From contig CM077115.1 of assembly GCA_039619475.1 (NCBI GenBank), positions 418,508,557 to 418,572,556 of the forward strand: a stretch of 64,000 bases of DNA, written 5' to 3'. Numbering within the stretch: the stretch's first letter is position 1; each line of letters begins with the position of its first letter. Below, one piece after another: positions 21,600 through 34,530 of this stretch. Source of the stretch: Icerya purchasi. Lineage: Eukaryota > Arthropoda > Insecta > Hemiptera > Monophlebidae. The position numbers and the translations under genes are program-made. A model generated the notes under the pieces. The model was given only the letters and a program-made list of their open reading frames with translations. It was not told the origin of the DNA and did not search any database.

Positions 21600-22490
21600 C
21601 GAGGCTTTGAGGTCCTTATTTCCTTCTTCTTCTATCCTTTTTACGGACGGTTCCAAGAGCGATAGGGGCGTCGGGGCCTCCTTTCTTGTTTCTTGCCACG
21701 CTACCAACTTTATAAACTTCCTTTCTTCTGTTTCAATTTTACTGCAAAATAGCATGTAATACTCCGTGCAGTTCTTTTCTTTGCACTTTTCTTCTATAAT
21801 AGCAAGTACCTTATCTGTTAAGACTCAATGAGCGTCTCTTGTAGGCCATGTTCTCCCCTTTTCCTTCCCCCTCATACGACTACATTATCCTTTTTCTATT
21901 CGTTCCTTAATTGCCAATCTTTTCTTAGTTCGTTCCATTCAAATCGATCTTCTTTGGATTCCCAGTCATAGCGGCATCGCGGGCAACAACCTAGTTGACT
22001 CGTTTGCATCCACAAACTTCATGCTAACAATATCCTTTTTCCATCTAAGCAAGCACACTTCCAAATCATGGTCGTCCTTTTCTAATACTTATTCCTCTTT
22101 TACAAACTAATACAGCCTCTTTCTTCATCACGGTCTTGGTTTTCTGATTTTCCTGGTCTCAGTCGCACCATTATTTCCTCCATAAAACGTTTTCGTTTCA
22201 AACATAGTTGTCTTATTCCAACTCTTTTTCCTTTTTTTCTATTGTTTCTTCTCGACATTGTATTTTTCATTCCTCGGATCAATTTTGTGATGCGGATCAC
22301 ATTCTTTTTGAATTTTTTCTTCTTGCTCAGGAAGTTCTTACACCTTGAACTGCCTACGCCTTTTTGTGCTTCCTATATACTTTCCTTTCCTTCACCAGAT
22401 GTTGTTCCGATTTTAGCAGAGTTCATTTCCTCCATTTCTCTATATATTGAAATTTATTTCTTTTGTTGCTAATTTTTGGATAATGGGTCA
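21600..22490 (+). pseudogene. LINE RNase H domain and tail, decayed
   Basis: Around 21,635-21,705 the plus strand reads LFTDGSKSDRGVGASFLVSCH, and around 21,940-22,005 IDLLWIPSHSGIAGNNLVDS, the first and last active-site segments of LINE RNase H. At about 22,283-22,310 comes CDADHILFEFF, the tail motif. Stops and frame changes between them show decay. It is a 5'-truncated copy of the family also at 0.4, 20.3 and 51.5 kb. Confidence 0.75.
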
Positions 22491-23278
22491 TGGTCGGCGT
22501 TAGAAAAAAAGCGGGAGGAGGGAATTAGCTCGATGAGTCTGTCTCAAAACTTGTAATGTCCCATAAAAATTTTTAATTACAAAAAAAAAATACCGGAAGG
22601 AAACGGAGATTTTAGTAACATATAGGAACTGAGTTAAATTAGCGCAATGAAATTCAAAATAAAATAATCAACTGAAAAATATAGAAATATTAATCACGTT
22701 TATAGCAGAACAGTTGTTATGAAATGATGAAAAACGAGCAATTAAAACAAGTCAACTGTGAAGTTGAAAAACAATTAAAAACAAATCATCGAAGAGATTA
22801 AAAAACTTTTACTCAATAACCGAAAATAAACGATTCAAAGCATAATACTAGGTGAAATCTAACGGAAAAAAAGGGAAAAATGTTTATGAATTTCTTTTAC
22901 AGTAATCGCTAAGACTGGACGTTAACAAAAGTAACGACATCGACCAATTAGTGTAAACGGAAATAAACCAAGAACAGCCAGAATCGGACATTTAAGAGCA
23001 GATCAAGTATTTAAAAGCAGGAATAACTCTGATCGACAAGTAGTAAATAATGACATTCATCTAATTGATTTACGTAAATGCGACGTTCGTAACGAAAAAT
23101 TATTATTCTGAAAAATAGACAAAAATCGAATAGAATTGAATAACACTGATATTATAACGCATAATTTTTACTATGATAATATCTGTATTATTATTATTAT
23201 TAAATTTATAGTTCACGCAAACGGTAAATGTTAAATGTTTATAATGATAAAATGGGAAAACAAATTTTAGTTAAAATA

Positions 23279-23280
<2 letters not shown>
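22491..23280. other. No gene seen
   Basis: Very AT-rich sequence with no open frame of note. Confidence 0.5.

Positions 23281-23339
<59 letters not shown>
23281..23339. repeat. (TA)n microsatellite
   Basis: About 29 uninterrupted TA units, directly abutting the 3' end of the Helitron. A second, short TA-rich stretch borders the other Helitron end. Confidence 0.95.
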
Positions 23340-23340
<1 letters not shown>

Positions 23341-24531
23341 TAGCTGACTCAGCCACGCGTTGCTGTGGCTTAGTAGTTATAATAGATTTTTTTTTTTTTT
23401 TTTTTTTCATTGTACCGACAGAAGTCTGCCATAAACAATGGTGATATAAGAATATAAGGAAAGGGGGGAAAAATTATAATAGATTAAATTAATTTTTTAC
23501 TTATTATTTTGATGCAACCAAATTAATTTTTACTAATAAACCTGAAATTATTTAGCCGATTTTGAATCATATGGAGAGAATGAAATTATCCAACTAATAT
23601 ACACTTGTTGAATTTACATTTTATTTATCTAATCTTTAACTTTACTTTGTAATCAATGACTTATTTACACAATATATTAAATAAATTAGTTACATAAAAA
23701 TTAAATGTTATAAATGAGGCAGATAACATTGGTTTCGAACTATTAGTTATATTATTTTATAAAATTGAAAATTATCTACGCACTAATTTGTGCACAATGT
23801 TCTTGGTCAACCTGTCTTTTGCTAACACGAATAGACACTTGATGGTGTTCTCACACGTGAGCAGCAGGCAACATGCGTTTATTCTCGCAATTTCTTCTTC
23901 CGATTCAGTAGCTCTCATAACACGCATACGCCGTGCATTTCTGCCACGCGCATTGTTGAGGTTCGATTGTCCCCGCGGCATTATCTTATACCGAAATATA
24001 AAGCAACTGAGATGCCTAACAATGTCAGAGAGTTGTATCACTGCCACACTATTGTTGTCGGAATATTAAAATAATTTTTTTTTTGATTTTTTTTTATCAA
24101 GGCAGGACGTTTATTAAATGCACTGAAATATAAATAAATTAAATGCCGCACAATATTTTTTTGTTTTTCCTAAACAACAACTCCGTAATAACACGAACTC
24201 TTTTGTAAACAACAGCGAAAAAACGTTTATTTGATCATTCATCGATAAAAACGCCATGCGCCAGCGATAAACCTGGTTGCATTTCGATTAACATCGCACG
24301 ATACACAAAAGTCGCCACGAAAAGTAGTTGGTGCTCAAAAAATAATAAAATTGTCAAAATTTGTTTTATTTAATATAACAAATATTTATGTAAATAATTA
24401 AAACAAAAAGTATCCTATCTGTTAAGTTGGATCAAATTGCATGTACTTTCAAAATTTTATAATAATCGGTTAAGTAAATTCCGAGTTTATCCTGCACAAA
24501 CATAAAGACACGGGATTTTTATATATATAGA
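23340..24531 (-). mobile_element. Non-autonomous Helitron with both termini
   Basis: On the minus strand the element begins TCTATATATATAAAAATCCC at 24,531, preceded by A. It ends CTAG at 23,343-23,340, followed by T. Eight bases before CTAG lies a GC-rich hairpin (AGCCAC..GTGGCT, plus 23,351-23,370). TC start, CTRR end with subterminal hairpin, and insertion between A and T are the Helitron hallmarks. At 1.19 kb it carries only the N-terminus of a Rep/helicase-type protein, so it depends on an autonomous partner. No target-site duplication is expected, and none is needed. Confidence 0.85.
23772..23981 (-). pseudogene. N-terminal fragment of a Helitron-encoded protein
   Basis: Begins MPRGQSNLNNARGRNARRMR and continues VMRATESEEEIARIN, resembling the basic, Arg/Glu-rich start of arthropod Helitron helicase-like proteins, then loses the expected repeats and stops after about 69 residues. 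The frame is open upstream of this Met, which I chose because the family starts at this kind of MPR motif. The replicase and helicase domains are absent. Confidence 0.6.
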
Positions 24532-25166
24532 TATACATATATAGTAGTCGAATAGAATATTTCAAGTAAACATAATAATTGAAACTCTGTACCGATTTGA
24601 CATTAACCTATTTTTAATTAAATTTATTTTTTCACTAGTTTTTTTTGTATTTCGAGTATTACAGTTCAGATTTGATACCATTTAAGAACTGAACCGTCTA
24701 GTAACGCTCCATGCGTCTCACAATTAATATTTAAAAATTGGTGCATCGCTACGTTGTTATTGCGACTATCTAATTTTCTTTTGTAAATGAGACATCCATT
24801 AGTGACTCTGAATTTTTGTTTCGTACATAGATAACAATTTACAAGAACACTCGCGATTGAAGAACAGTTTCCGTTAGTGCATAATAATCTACACAAGACC
24901 AGTCCGAAATTACAACAAATGGCCTCACAGTAGACTATTATAAACCAGTTGGTGCACTGTTAAAGAAGATTGATCAGATTTAAAATCGGAGATAGAGTTA
25001 CTTTATTTCAAAAAGTGTTCCGTTTGAATTCATTTTCTTCCCACGCTACGGCAGTTACCGCGCGTCCAAAAATTGAAACACGTGTGTACTATTCAACTAC
25101 GCTTTTTATCAGTCTCTTTTGTTTCTGTACACGATTTTTATTTGTTCCCTATGGAACATGCCCACT
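24532..25166. other. No gene seen
   Basis: AT-rich with short frames on both strands. Nothing recognisable. Confidence 0.45.
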
Positions 25167-25373
25167 ATATTGATTAATAACAAACACGCTGTTGTTTTTA
25201 GGAAATATTATAATTAAATTTTACATAAATTACGACATATTTCGGCAACAAAGTAGTCTATAATCATGCAATACAATCAACAGCACTTTGTTGCCGAAAC
25301 ATGTCGTAATTTATGTAAAATTTAATTATAATATTTCCTAAAAACAGCAGTGTGCTTGTTATTAATCAATATA
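25167..25373. mobile_element. Hairpin MITE (about 207 bp)
   Basis: Arms 25,167-25,254 and 25,285-25,373 are inverted complements along almost their full length (atattgattaataacaa...ggcaacaaagt), with a 30-base loop. No coding capacity. The class is not clear, since no clean target duplication is visible. Confidence 0.85.
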
Positions 25374-25450
25374 AAAAACAAGTAAATGGATCGTTTAAAT
25401 ATTAGACACTATTACAAAACATGTCCATGTTGTCAAGTTAATTTTTTCCA

Positions 25451-25462
25451 ATTATTATTATC

Positions 25463-25522
<60 letters not shown>

Positions 25523-25532
25523 GTTGTTGTTA
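25451..25532. repeat. (ATT)n microsatellite
   Basis: About 25 trinucleotide units, ending in three GTT units. The apparent poly-leucine open frame across it is an artefact of the repeat. Confidence 0.95.
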
Positions 25533-28503
25533 ATTTTTTCTGTGCTGTTTCATTTTAAGGCGAAATGGTAAGTGTTACTGGTATACATGCGGATATAGAA
25601 GGATGGGAATTTATTCGAGGAATCTAAAGGGTGGCTCTTAGATATTTCAAAGAAATCAATTAGGACTACATCGGTGAAAATTGAGAAGTGCACCCAGGTG
25701 ACTACTGTATTAATCGGGATTAATAATGTGATGAACGTTCCAATTAATGCGTATTTTAAAAAGAAGGGCCATAGCGCAACCTTATCCCGAGGAATATGCA
25801 AAAATGGCTAGGGGCACCGGAAGACTGGAGAAGGTCCAAGCAAGAACCGTTCAAAAGTACCTTTTAACCGTTCGAGAGAAGAGAGTAAATGGTTCTGGTT
25901 AGACGTAAAATAACTGAAAACTTTTTTTACCGGGTAATGATAACACTTTCGCGCCGATTCAGTTATAAAAGTCCGAAAAATACGTTAATGATCAGATAAT
26001 TCCGATTCGCTCAATTTAAAGTATTGCGCCAAATGACTTTTGATAAGATAATCAGGAAAACAACTAAAACTAGTTCACCGATGTGCTTTATTGTTAATTT
26101 TTTCCAGATAATTTATGCTATTCGCAATAACACTGATACACGGCAGTGCGATCGAAATGCAAATCTCGAGAAAAAAACTACTACGAACGCAACCATACAG
26201 ATTATATTAATTATTTAAATTAATGAGTCGCAACCTAGAACCGAATTTCACCCTTGGACTTTTCGCATTTGTAATCCGAAAATTCGTGGTTGTTATCAAA
26301 TTTACATGCCTATTACTTTCCTATATTTTCGGAAAAAGAAAAAATAAACCGGAAGAAATCTCGAACTTTTATTAATACTGACATAAAAGTAAAAACGCGA
26401 CAGATGAAAATTAAAAAAAAAAAAAAAATCAAAAAAAATCAAAAAGAGAACAGCAAACCGGACACTAAAACATTTAAAAAGCAAACGCGAAAATATGTCA
26501 TTTTTTGTTCTCTAGCTTTAAGCTTACTTATTTGTGAGCTTGGTAAAATCCGGGTTTTCTCGGCACCGTTATAAATTCTTTCATCTTGAAAAAGTAATCT
26601 TTATTTTATTGCAACCGATCATCACTTTTTAAAACTTCCTTCCTAATGATTTTTCTTGATTTTTTACTTTCCATCAGTTAGAATTATACTTTATTGCAAA
26701 TGGGGCCAACCTTACCGGAAGAACAACGAAACGACAACTGTAGACTATTACTATGCGTCCATGACATATAGGTTGGCAATTTCCTTTTTCAGTAGGTTGA
26801 TGAAAAATGCTAAAGTAAGACTACTACAGTTGATCGATAAATGGTGAGATGGTATTTGCCAACATCTTTCATCGTGATAAGTACCGTTAAGCTACTTCAT
26901 CACAGTTATGCCAACTGCCAACAACTCCATTCGTAACCGGTCGAGTATGATAGCATTATTCAGTATGCGTAGACGTTGGCTGAAAATCCTGACAGGAAGG
27001 ACTAGAGGGAAACGTATGTTGGCAGTTTTCAGCAGCTTAAGAAATGTTGAAACATCAGTTTCTCTTTCCGATATACAATCTCAGTTGAATGAATTTTATT
27101 CAACGGTTCAGTCGACAGTTTTATGCTATCGTCATCTTCTGATGTAATAGGGGGTCTCTCTTTTTCTTTGGAAATTTTAATTGTGCGGCGAACGTAAGCT
27201 TATTAACATGCTAGGCAACGTCTTAACTGTTAGCAACGTCAGAAAGCCAATAAGATGGAATCGGTGGCTAGTTCGATTAGAACGATAGGATATATATGTG
27301 TCGTAAATTACAGAAAATAAAAGAATATCGGTGATCAGCATAGTGCGCTTTGTTCGATTTTGCAAGACCTTTGATAGAGTTCGCTAAAACAAATTTACCG
27401 GAAACTGATTTTGATCTGATATCCGTATGGTAAACGGACCTTGTACCTACTGCGAATATTGCAACGGTCTCCTTCGGAAATAACGGAAAAATTCCAAAAC
27501 AATGTAACTATCGAACACGAGTAAAAATATTATTGTCGAGTTTATTTAATATTATCTGATGCTATTTCCAGGAAGGCGTTAAAATTGACAGAGGGTTACG
27601 CTAATGATGACACTCAGATGACGACACTCAGATGACACTGCTGTAAATGCGAAAGATTTATTATTACCGGTTGCGTCGATTCGAAAAAAAGTATGTGACA
27701 CGTACGGAATTAAGATTTTCAGAAAACAAAGATCTCGGTCGGGTCGAGAGACGCTGACCCAGAAAAGCCAAAAATAATCCTAAAAAGTGACAAATAGGAA
27801 GCTGTTGAACGATTACTCCTCGGGGGCGACCCGGAAAGTGCGGAAACAGATTAAACGAAATGAGCCTTCATGAGAACTTTAAGCGCATGCGTGAATTATC
27901 ATTTGACATTAGAATCGAAGAGGACTGTGTCTGTTTAACCGTACTGGTCTGAAGCGTGGACATTTTAAAACAGAACCGTCGATTTCGGTTTGTGCTGTTA
28001 CCGTCGAATTGTACGCGTGGACCGTGAAAGTAACTAACACACGGAGTAACTTGACCGACGTGAATTGCAAAACATCCTGAAAAAAAAAAAAGGAATGACT
28101 GAACATCCGGACCACATACTAGACCGAAACATACGTAGCGCACCATTATGGAAAGAGTACAAGGAAAAAGAAAAGTCGCTAGGAGACCTACTTTGTGGCT
28201 ACGTGTAACAAACAAGAAACTAGACAAACGTCGAATCGTTTTTTTACTCAGCGACAGATTGAGAAAAATTTCACAATATCGTTCTATACTTCTACCGGTC
28301 TAGAAGGTTTATCGATCTCTGCATAACTGTCAAACTCAGCTACAGGCAAATTACGTCCGAAATTCCTGAAAGAGATTTTCCAAATTAAAAAGAAGAATGA
28401 GGATAGTATAGCGATGATGAATTTTCATAAAAGAAATTGGATAAGTAATAAACAAATGTCTCTCGTGCCTGCCCTAAACTACCCACTCTGCAATTATTTT
28501 GGG
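25533..28503. other. No gene recognised in about 3 kb
   Basis: Frames of 60-119 codons occur (for example minus 28,227-27,868 and plus 26,908-27,147), but none shows a domain or a neighbouring exon structure. A 119-codon frame in a DNA stretch of this size is not by itself evidence of a gene. Confidence 0.4.
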
Positions 28504-28645
28504 ATAGCCAGCCACTGTGGCTTAGTTAACTAGGCAGCGGTGTTTCGTTCGGGTAGATCTGATATACTTCTAAAAATTTCACTCTTGCGCTGAATTATTA
28601 ATGTCAATAATTGATGCGCCTGAAAAAAAAAAAAAAAAAAAAAAA
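28504..28645 (+). mobile_element. SINE with poly(A) tail
   Basis: Starts atagccagccac, carries a box A-like tggcttagttaactagg and a degenerate box B, and ends in a run of 23 A. A related copy starts with the same word at 55,556, and a minus-strand copy shares the gtgtttcgttcg segment at 59.1 kb. Confidence 0.65.
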
Positions 28646-29024
28646 CTTACGCTTTTGTTTATAATATATACTAATATTTTTTAAAGCAAAGAACGTAAAA
28701 ATTTAAATAAATAGAGCGTAAAAATAATAATTAAAAATCAGAATTTTTCAGTCTCTTAAAGAAAAAATTGTTCTCTAATTTTAATTAGCACTTGTAAATT
28801 AATTTCTATAATTAATATTACAACAATATCATAGAAATAATTGCAAAAAATCAATCTATTCTGACGGCAGATGTATCTAAATGTGTAAAACGATTATCTG
28901 CCGAGTGATTAAACCGGAATGTTTAACGCCTCCATTAAAATCGTCTAGTGTGTCGGTTTTGGATGCTTTTCCCATCATTTAGGTATGACATGGGAAGTAA
29001 ATAAATCTGAAGAAAGAGTTGAAT

Positions 29025-29125
29025 AGGATAGAAAGAAAGTTGATTAGAAAAGGAGGAAGGATACAAGGCACGGACCAAAACTTAACCTGAAACTTCTTAG
29101 ACGTTAGAAGTAAGCTACAGGTAAA
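29025..29125 (-). pseudogene. Scrap of the RNase H-type LINE
   Basis: The run gttgattagaaaaggaggaagg, followed by gaccaaaacttaacctgaaa, matches 20,728-20,780 inside the LINE tail on the minus strand. About 100 bases are recognisable. Confidence 0.55.
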
Positions 29126-30719
29126 CTGATCTTGTAGCGAGATTAGGTGTGTTCGCGTTGAGCGACATGTCCGGAATGAAATAAAATTACCTGTCGCGGC
29201 AAAAAGCGGTTATTCGAAATTCCGTTGCTGAGTTTTTTTTTTTTTAAATGATTTTACTTCATTAGGTATTTCGCCGTGTTCAATTTCCTAAATTTTGCCT
29301 TTGAATTTTGTTAGCAGTATCCGGAGAAAAAGGCTCGATTTCTTGCACGGCGGTTAATAAAATTATCTTGAAGCGGGTTGAGAAAAAAAAAAAAAAGGTT
29401 TACAACTGTTTATTGGAATGTCTGCAGTAACAAAGCGGGTACGGGTTTATTTGTTTCGTCAATGTCTCAAGAAATAAAGTTTCAGATTCTTTTCGGGAAA
29501 ATGTTTTGTGAATCAGTCGGTATTAAAGGGAGAGGGAAAAAAACTTGAGAATAATTCGTTGATTCATTTCCGAATAGTTGGATGTGGCTGTAATGTGGAC
29601 TAAAACGGTTTAAACGGCCAAAACATCAGACCTTGGCGAAAGAAAGTTGTTCAGAGATATTTTTTCTCGACCCTTCCGGCTCCGAGTGATTTCAGTCCGG
29701 CACACCCTGCGAATTCCCGGAATGTCGAGTTTATTGAACTATCTTAGCATAGTACTCTGCAAATCAACTGAGGAATAATCGTAGCGCATCACAGAAAATA
29801 GAAAAACCCGGAACAGCTGCAGGAATTGTTTGAGGAAGCATCCACTTACAGACGTCGAATTTGCCACATCTCCGAAATAAATAGTTTGCCGAAGAAGATT
29901 ACGACTCAGTTATCACGCCGCAACACCGACGATATCTACTGTGAGTGTATAATTGAGATTTTACTTGAAGCCGAATTCGGTGAATTAGGAAATTGGAAAA
30001 TTCCAAAAAAAAATTTGAGAAGTAAGAAAACATAACAAATACAGTTAAGCATGTCGTTTCATACGCTGAGGATTCCATTTGTTAACTTAAAGATATCCTA
30101 TGATATTTATATTCACGCACAACGCTAAATTCAAAATAAATCAGTCCTCGCACATTTTTGAATTTTTTAAAAGTTTCGTTAAGAAAATTTACAAAATTTC
30201 GAGCTTTCGCCCCTCCACCGCCCACCTTGTGGGGCCTAAATATAAAGTTGTGTAAGCTCGGCTATAGTTTTAAAGTGGTCCTTTATGTATATGTTTGGGA
30301 TAGATTTTAGTTTCCTCAATGTTTTTACTCGGGCTATTACGTTAACATCCTCTTCTTTTTTTCGCTGTTTTTAGTCTAAAAGGGAGGTTTTAATTTAATT
30401 TTTAACCGTAATTTTTTGATTTTAACAAAGAGCTTCTGCGTTTTGTTTTATGTTTTGAATTTCACTTTTAAAAATCTGGTTATGATTTTTTTAAGAGGGT
30501 GATTCGTTTTAAATTTCATATTATATATTCTTGACGCAATTTTTTTTGTGTCTTTTGTTGCCTAATGTAGTCCATCATCTTATAATTATAAATTGTCATT
30601 AAAGAGAAAATTTTAATTGTAATTTACGTTCCTAGATTTCGAAATTAATAAGTTAACACATTCGTATTGCATATTTTTATCGTTGCTGAACCATTATTAG
30701 TAGAATTATTCCGTACATT
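29126..30719. other. No gene seen
   Basis: Contains poly(T)/poly(A) tracts and a 69-codon plus frame at 29,826-30,035 without recognisable features. Confidence 0.4.
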
Positions 30720-31490
30720 ATATCGGTACGGAATAATCCTAATAAAATCGGTTAGGTCATGTAGAAATATTTTGATGGCTGACAGACCCTATGGAGAAAC
30801 GATAAACGTTTTATCAGTCGACGAGCAGCTGTTCTTTTCTATTCAATATTCAGCGGTATTAGCAATATACGAGTATCGAAGCCGAAAAAAATTAGTAATT
30901 TACAGAAACAACGATCATGGAAAACGCAACACCAGTGAACGTCATAAGTCGAAGTGGGGCAAAAAAATTTACTCGGAACATTAACTTAATTAAGAAAAGA
31001 ATTTATCGTCTCAATGCGTGAATACATCGATTGTATTAATATTAATATGGTATTTTTTAGCCAGTCCGATCGCTCTAAAGATTATAAAAAAGGTAATGAT
31101 AATATAATTCTACGTTTATTTATAGATTGTACCTTTTCGCGAGAATATTACTACTTAAGTAAGGGGCTAGTAATCAAAAATTAACGTAATTACTTTCATT
31201 CATTATTAAGCTACTATTTGAAAAGGTAGAAAAATGTGTCCTTGGATTTTCCTATTATTTTGCAAATATCCAATTTCTGTTTTACGGCAATGAATAAATT
31301 TTACTTATCGCCGCTCTGCAAGGAATAAAGAGACCTCTTGCGACGTAATAATAATTACATAACTATCGTAAAAAAAAAAAAAAAGAAGAAAAAAAGTGGT
31401 TCGAATTTAGAAAATTTTATTATAAAAAGTTGGATGATTCGTTCGATTATTAATTTTCCTTGTAATTTATTTTATTTACGTTGTTCTGAT
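30720..31490. repeat. Duplicated block, unit B copy (pairs with 1,350-2,545)
   Basis: Collinear with 1,350-1,975 and 2,400-2,545. It joins gcaaggaata directly to ctcttgcgacg, where the unit A copy has about 420 extra bases. Confidence 0.8.
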
Positions 31491-32252
31491 GACTGGCGAG
31501 TAGTTCTTGAGGTGGAAAAGATTTGCCGAAGATCTCCCTGCGGAATGTTTTAGTAGTTCAGCATCTTGACTACATCAATTTATACAATAGAACGTCAATG
31601 GGAGGTTCTTCCTTTGTTATATGAGCTGGTGATGTGTAAGTGTTGATAAATTCTTCATCTCGGCGGTTTCGCAAAAATGATATTTTCCGTAGCTTCCATA
31701 AAAAATCTGTATGGATTTTTTTCAAAATGATGAAAACTCGTGTTGTTAAAATGTTGGATACTTTATGCGTACGTTGCGAGATAAATACGTACATGAAGAA
31801 CGCGTTGGTTTAATGAAAAAAGCAGGTGAAATATTCATTTACTCAGAATAAAATAACAGAAAACCGTTGTAAAGCCAATTATTTTTTTTTTTTTTTCTTT
31901 GACGCGTAAAAAAATTAAATTTAATATAATTTGTTTATATTTACGGATAAGCCGCGGTAAATTTATACCTATCATTTAATAAGCTATCTTATTTGTATCA
32001 TAGAAAATGCTTTAAACACTTTAAAGTAACAAACGTATACGTTCAAATTTCTTCACGTTTTCTATCTTTAAGTATAAAATTAAAAACACGCGTCCTTTTT
32101 ACTGCTTTGTGATGTACGTCAAATCTCCCGACGGAATAATTCAATGTAAAATTATACAATTAGCGAAGGGGAGAGTTTTGTTGGAATAGAACGCAATTTA
32201 TGCAAGCATGGGACACCAGCATGGGCGGCATAACTAATAAAAGGTATATCTA
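31491..32252. other. No gene seen
   Basis: AT-rich. A minus-strand 74-codon frame at 31,794-31,570 has no recognisable motif. Confidence 0.4.
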
Positions 32253-32894
32253 CAGTGGCAATTCACGGGGGGGGGGGACATTTCCACCTCCAAAGACCCG
32301 AAACCTGTATGAAAACATTTGTTACAACAAAGAAACTTAATTTATACCATAAAAGATTTGTATAAATGTTACAACATACGGATTTAATTATAACTAATAT
32401 TTAATACTTTTTTCTAGTAAAATTATTAATGTTCCGTTTTTATTCTATTTTAAACACAATACTGTTGCCGATCTTTTGCCCTTTTTATTTATTTTTAATT
32501 GTTATTTTGTAATTTTAATTAAAAATAGTTCAATGAAAGATATATATATATATATATATTTAAACTTGCTAACGAACAAAGAATTCGAATCGGATTACTA
32601 ACAAAAATGAATAAAAAAAGTAAAGTCTAATAAAAATACTATCTTTCTTACTATCTCTAAACTACTATTTTGGCTAGAATTTTAAAATTTCATTTTATTT
32701 TTCACCCCTAAATATAAGACAGAGTTAAATTAAAAATTGTAATAATTTTAAAACATTTTTAAATTTCTCTAAAAGTTGCTATTTGATTTTCCTTATAAAA
32801 CAGAGGGTATTTCTCAAATATACTGCCTATCGTAGAAGATTTCACGTAATTATATAATTTCCATTCCAAAAATGTCCTTCTTGATTCGTCCCTG
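32253..32894 (+). mobile_element. hAT-type MITE, full-length diverged copy
   Basis: Begins cagtggcaattcacggg and ends gattcgtccctg, with the full internal sequence of the family shared with 49,029-49,634. A G10 run lies at 32,269-32,278 near the left end. The flanking 8 bases no longer match clearly, consistent with an older insertion. Confidence 0.8.
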
Positions 32895-33660
32895 TTAAAC
32901 TATATCAACGGAAATGTTAAAACTGAACGATCGTTTAGAAGATGAAAATTTAAAATTCTTAACCATGTATGAGAAAGAGAGATAATTCTAGAATTCGGAA
33001 GAACAAACATTCTTCCAAAAGGACTTCTTCGAAGAAGCACATCTGGAGGAAGATGTTGAAGAAATATTGTGGAAAGAGATGGTCACTGACATTCGGTCGG
33101 CAGCGAATGTGAGACTAAATTACTAATTTTAGATCGGAGAAACCTCTTAGAACCTCATTTGTGTAAATTAGTTCAAATTATTTTTGTTTAGTACGTGTTT
33201 GAAAGCGGCATTATTATTAAATTCGATAACGCTTGCTTAAACTGTATTCCTTATTATCCACATCTAACTTGGATAGTGTACCTCTTCACACACTGCACAC
33301 TAGTAGTTTACAGTCTTCACTACGACACCAGCTATTAAAGAACCCGCAGATTTACCTACAGTGAAAATCGGTACATTGAAAGGAGTGAACAATGTTTCGT
33401 CGTCATATGCGAAACGAAGTATTTTTACTTTTTAATTCCTAATTCAAAAATTTACTGTTTTATCGAACAATAACACTGTTATAAACTTTCGTTAAACATG
33501 TTTAAGAATAATTTTTCACTAATCATCCTAATAATTTCATTTCAATGTTGGTAACGGGGAGTTTAAAATCTTTTTTTTAGTCAGTTTTACCCTCCTCCAG
33601 TATTATTGTTTATTTGATTTCTCTCTGATCGCAACAGAAATCGCATACAAAAAAAAAAAA
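32895..33660. other. No gene seen
   Basis: Short frames only. The minus and plus strands around 32,990-33,120 are purine-rich without a recognisable product. Confidence 0.4.
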
Positions 33661-34135
33661 TGGTTGTCCGGTGGTGAAGTTGTTTCCATTGATTTAATAG
33701 AAAAAACCTGTGAAAACGTAAAAACGAAAGCTCGATCTATGATCACTATGAACATTTTTCAGTAATAATCTCCCCATCCCGGATTAAACGATCCCATTGT
33801 ACCATCATCGCAGCCTCTGATCAACGGAAAGACTTTGGGGACCATCAAACCAACAGACCGACAACAGCATTACGTACAATTTATTTATTTATACCGTCTA
33901 AATTGTATTGAATTTTTTCGTTCGTTCTTAATATTGTGATTTTATCGATGCCGAAAAGGATTAAGTTAATTTCATTAGTATGTTACATAAAAAATTCAAA
34001 TAATATTATTTTTCTAATAAAAATAAATAATCAACCACCTTTTCGTCCACGGTAAGACCGTGGTGGCACCTCTGAGGGCTTTCATATAAAGTAAATATCG
34101 CGTTACATTTGGCATCCCTGGTGGGGATCCAAAAC
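33661..34135 (+). mobile_element. Possible solo LTR with primer-binding-site-like junction
   Basis: A segment starting TGGTTGTCCGG after an A run ends ...cgttaca at about 34,111 and is followed after two bases by TGGCATCCCTGGTGGGGATCC. TG...CA ends followed by TGG-beginning sequence is the usual LTR/primer-site arrangement. I cannot match the site to a tRNA with confidence, and no internal coding region follows. Confidence 0.3.
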
Positions 34136-34214
34136 CATTATATTAACGTTATAATACATATTAATCAAATTTTAACAACCGCCCCTTTCGTTCCTGTTAT
34201 TACTTTTCCAGCGA

Positions 34215-34530
34215 ACATTCATTCTTTTTTAAATTTCATTATTCTCCACGGCAATTAACTTTCAAACAACATGTTCGCGCTTTCCGCCAACTTATTTAAT
34301 TTATAGTAATAGCATATTCACCGAACTGATAAGCGAGGAGCGTATAAGTAATTTCTGTTTGTTTTCCGGTCATGTATAGTTAGATCAAAACTTTTTAATT
34401 CTTTACGAAGCGACATCACTGGTTTTTGTCCTTTGTCCGTAGCCATATTTTTAATGTTTTTATAATTAAAAACTTAAAAAACATCTATCCACACGTGCTA
34501 AATGCGCATAAAGCAGCAGTTGATCGAAGG
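34215..34530 (+). repeat. Weakly conserved block shared with 56,620-56,930
   Basis: Scattered matches in the same order: aatttcattattctc, (t)gtc(t/c)gtagc(t/c)atattt, and a terminal stretch with cacgtgctaaatgcgcataaagcagcag against its counterpart. It fits an older duplication joining unit B and unit C. Similarity is modest. Confidence 0.4.

Noticed and set aside
25386..25571. 61-codon leucine-rich protein
   Set aside because: It is the translation of an (ATT)n microsatellite.
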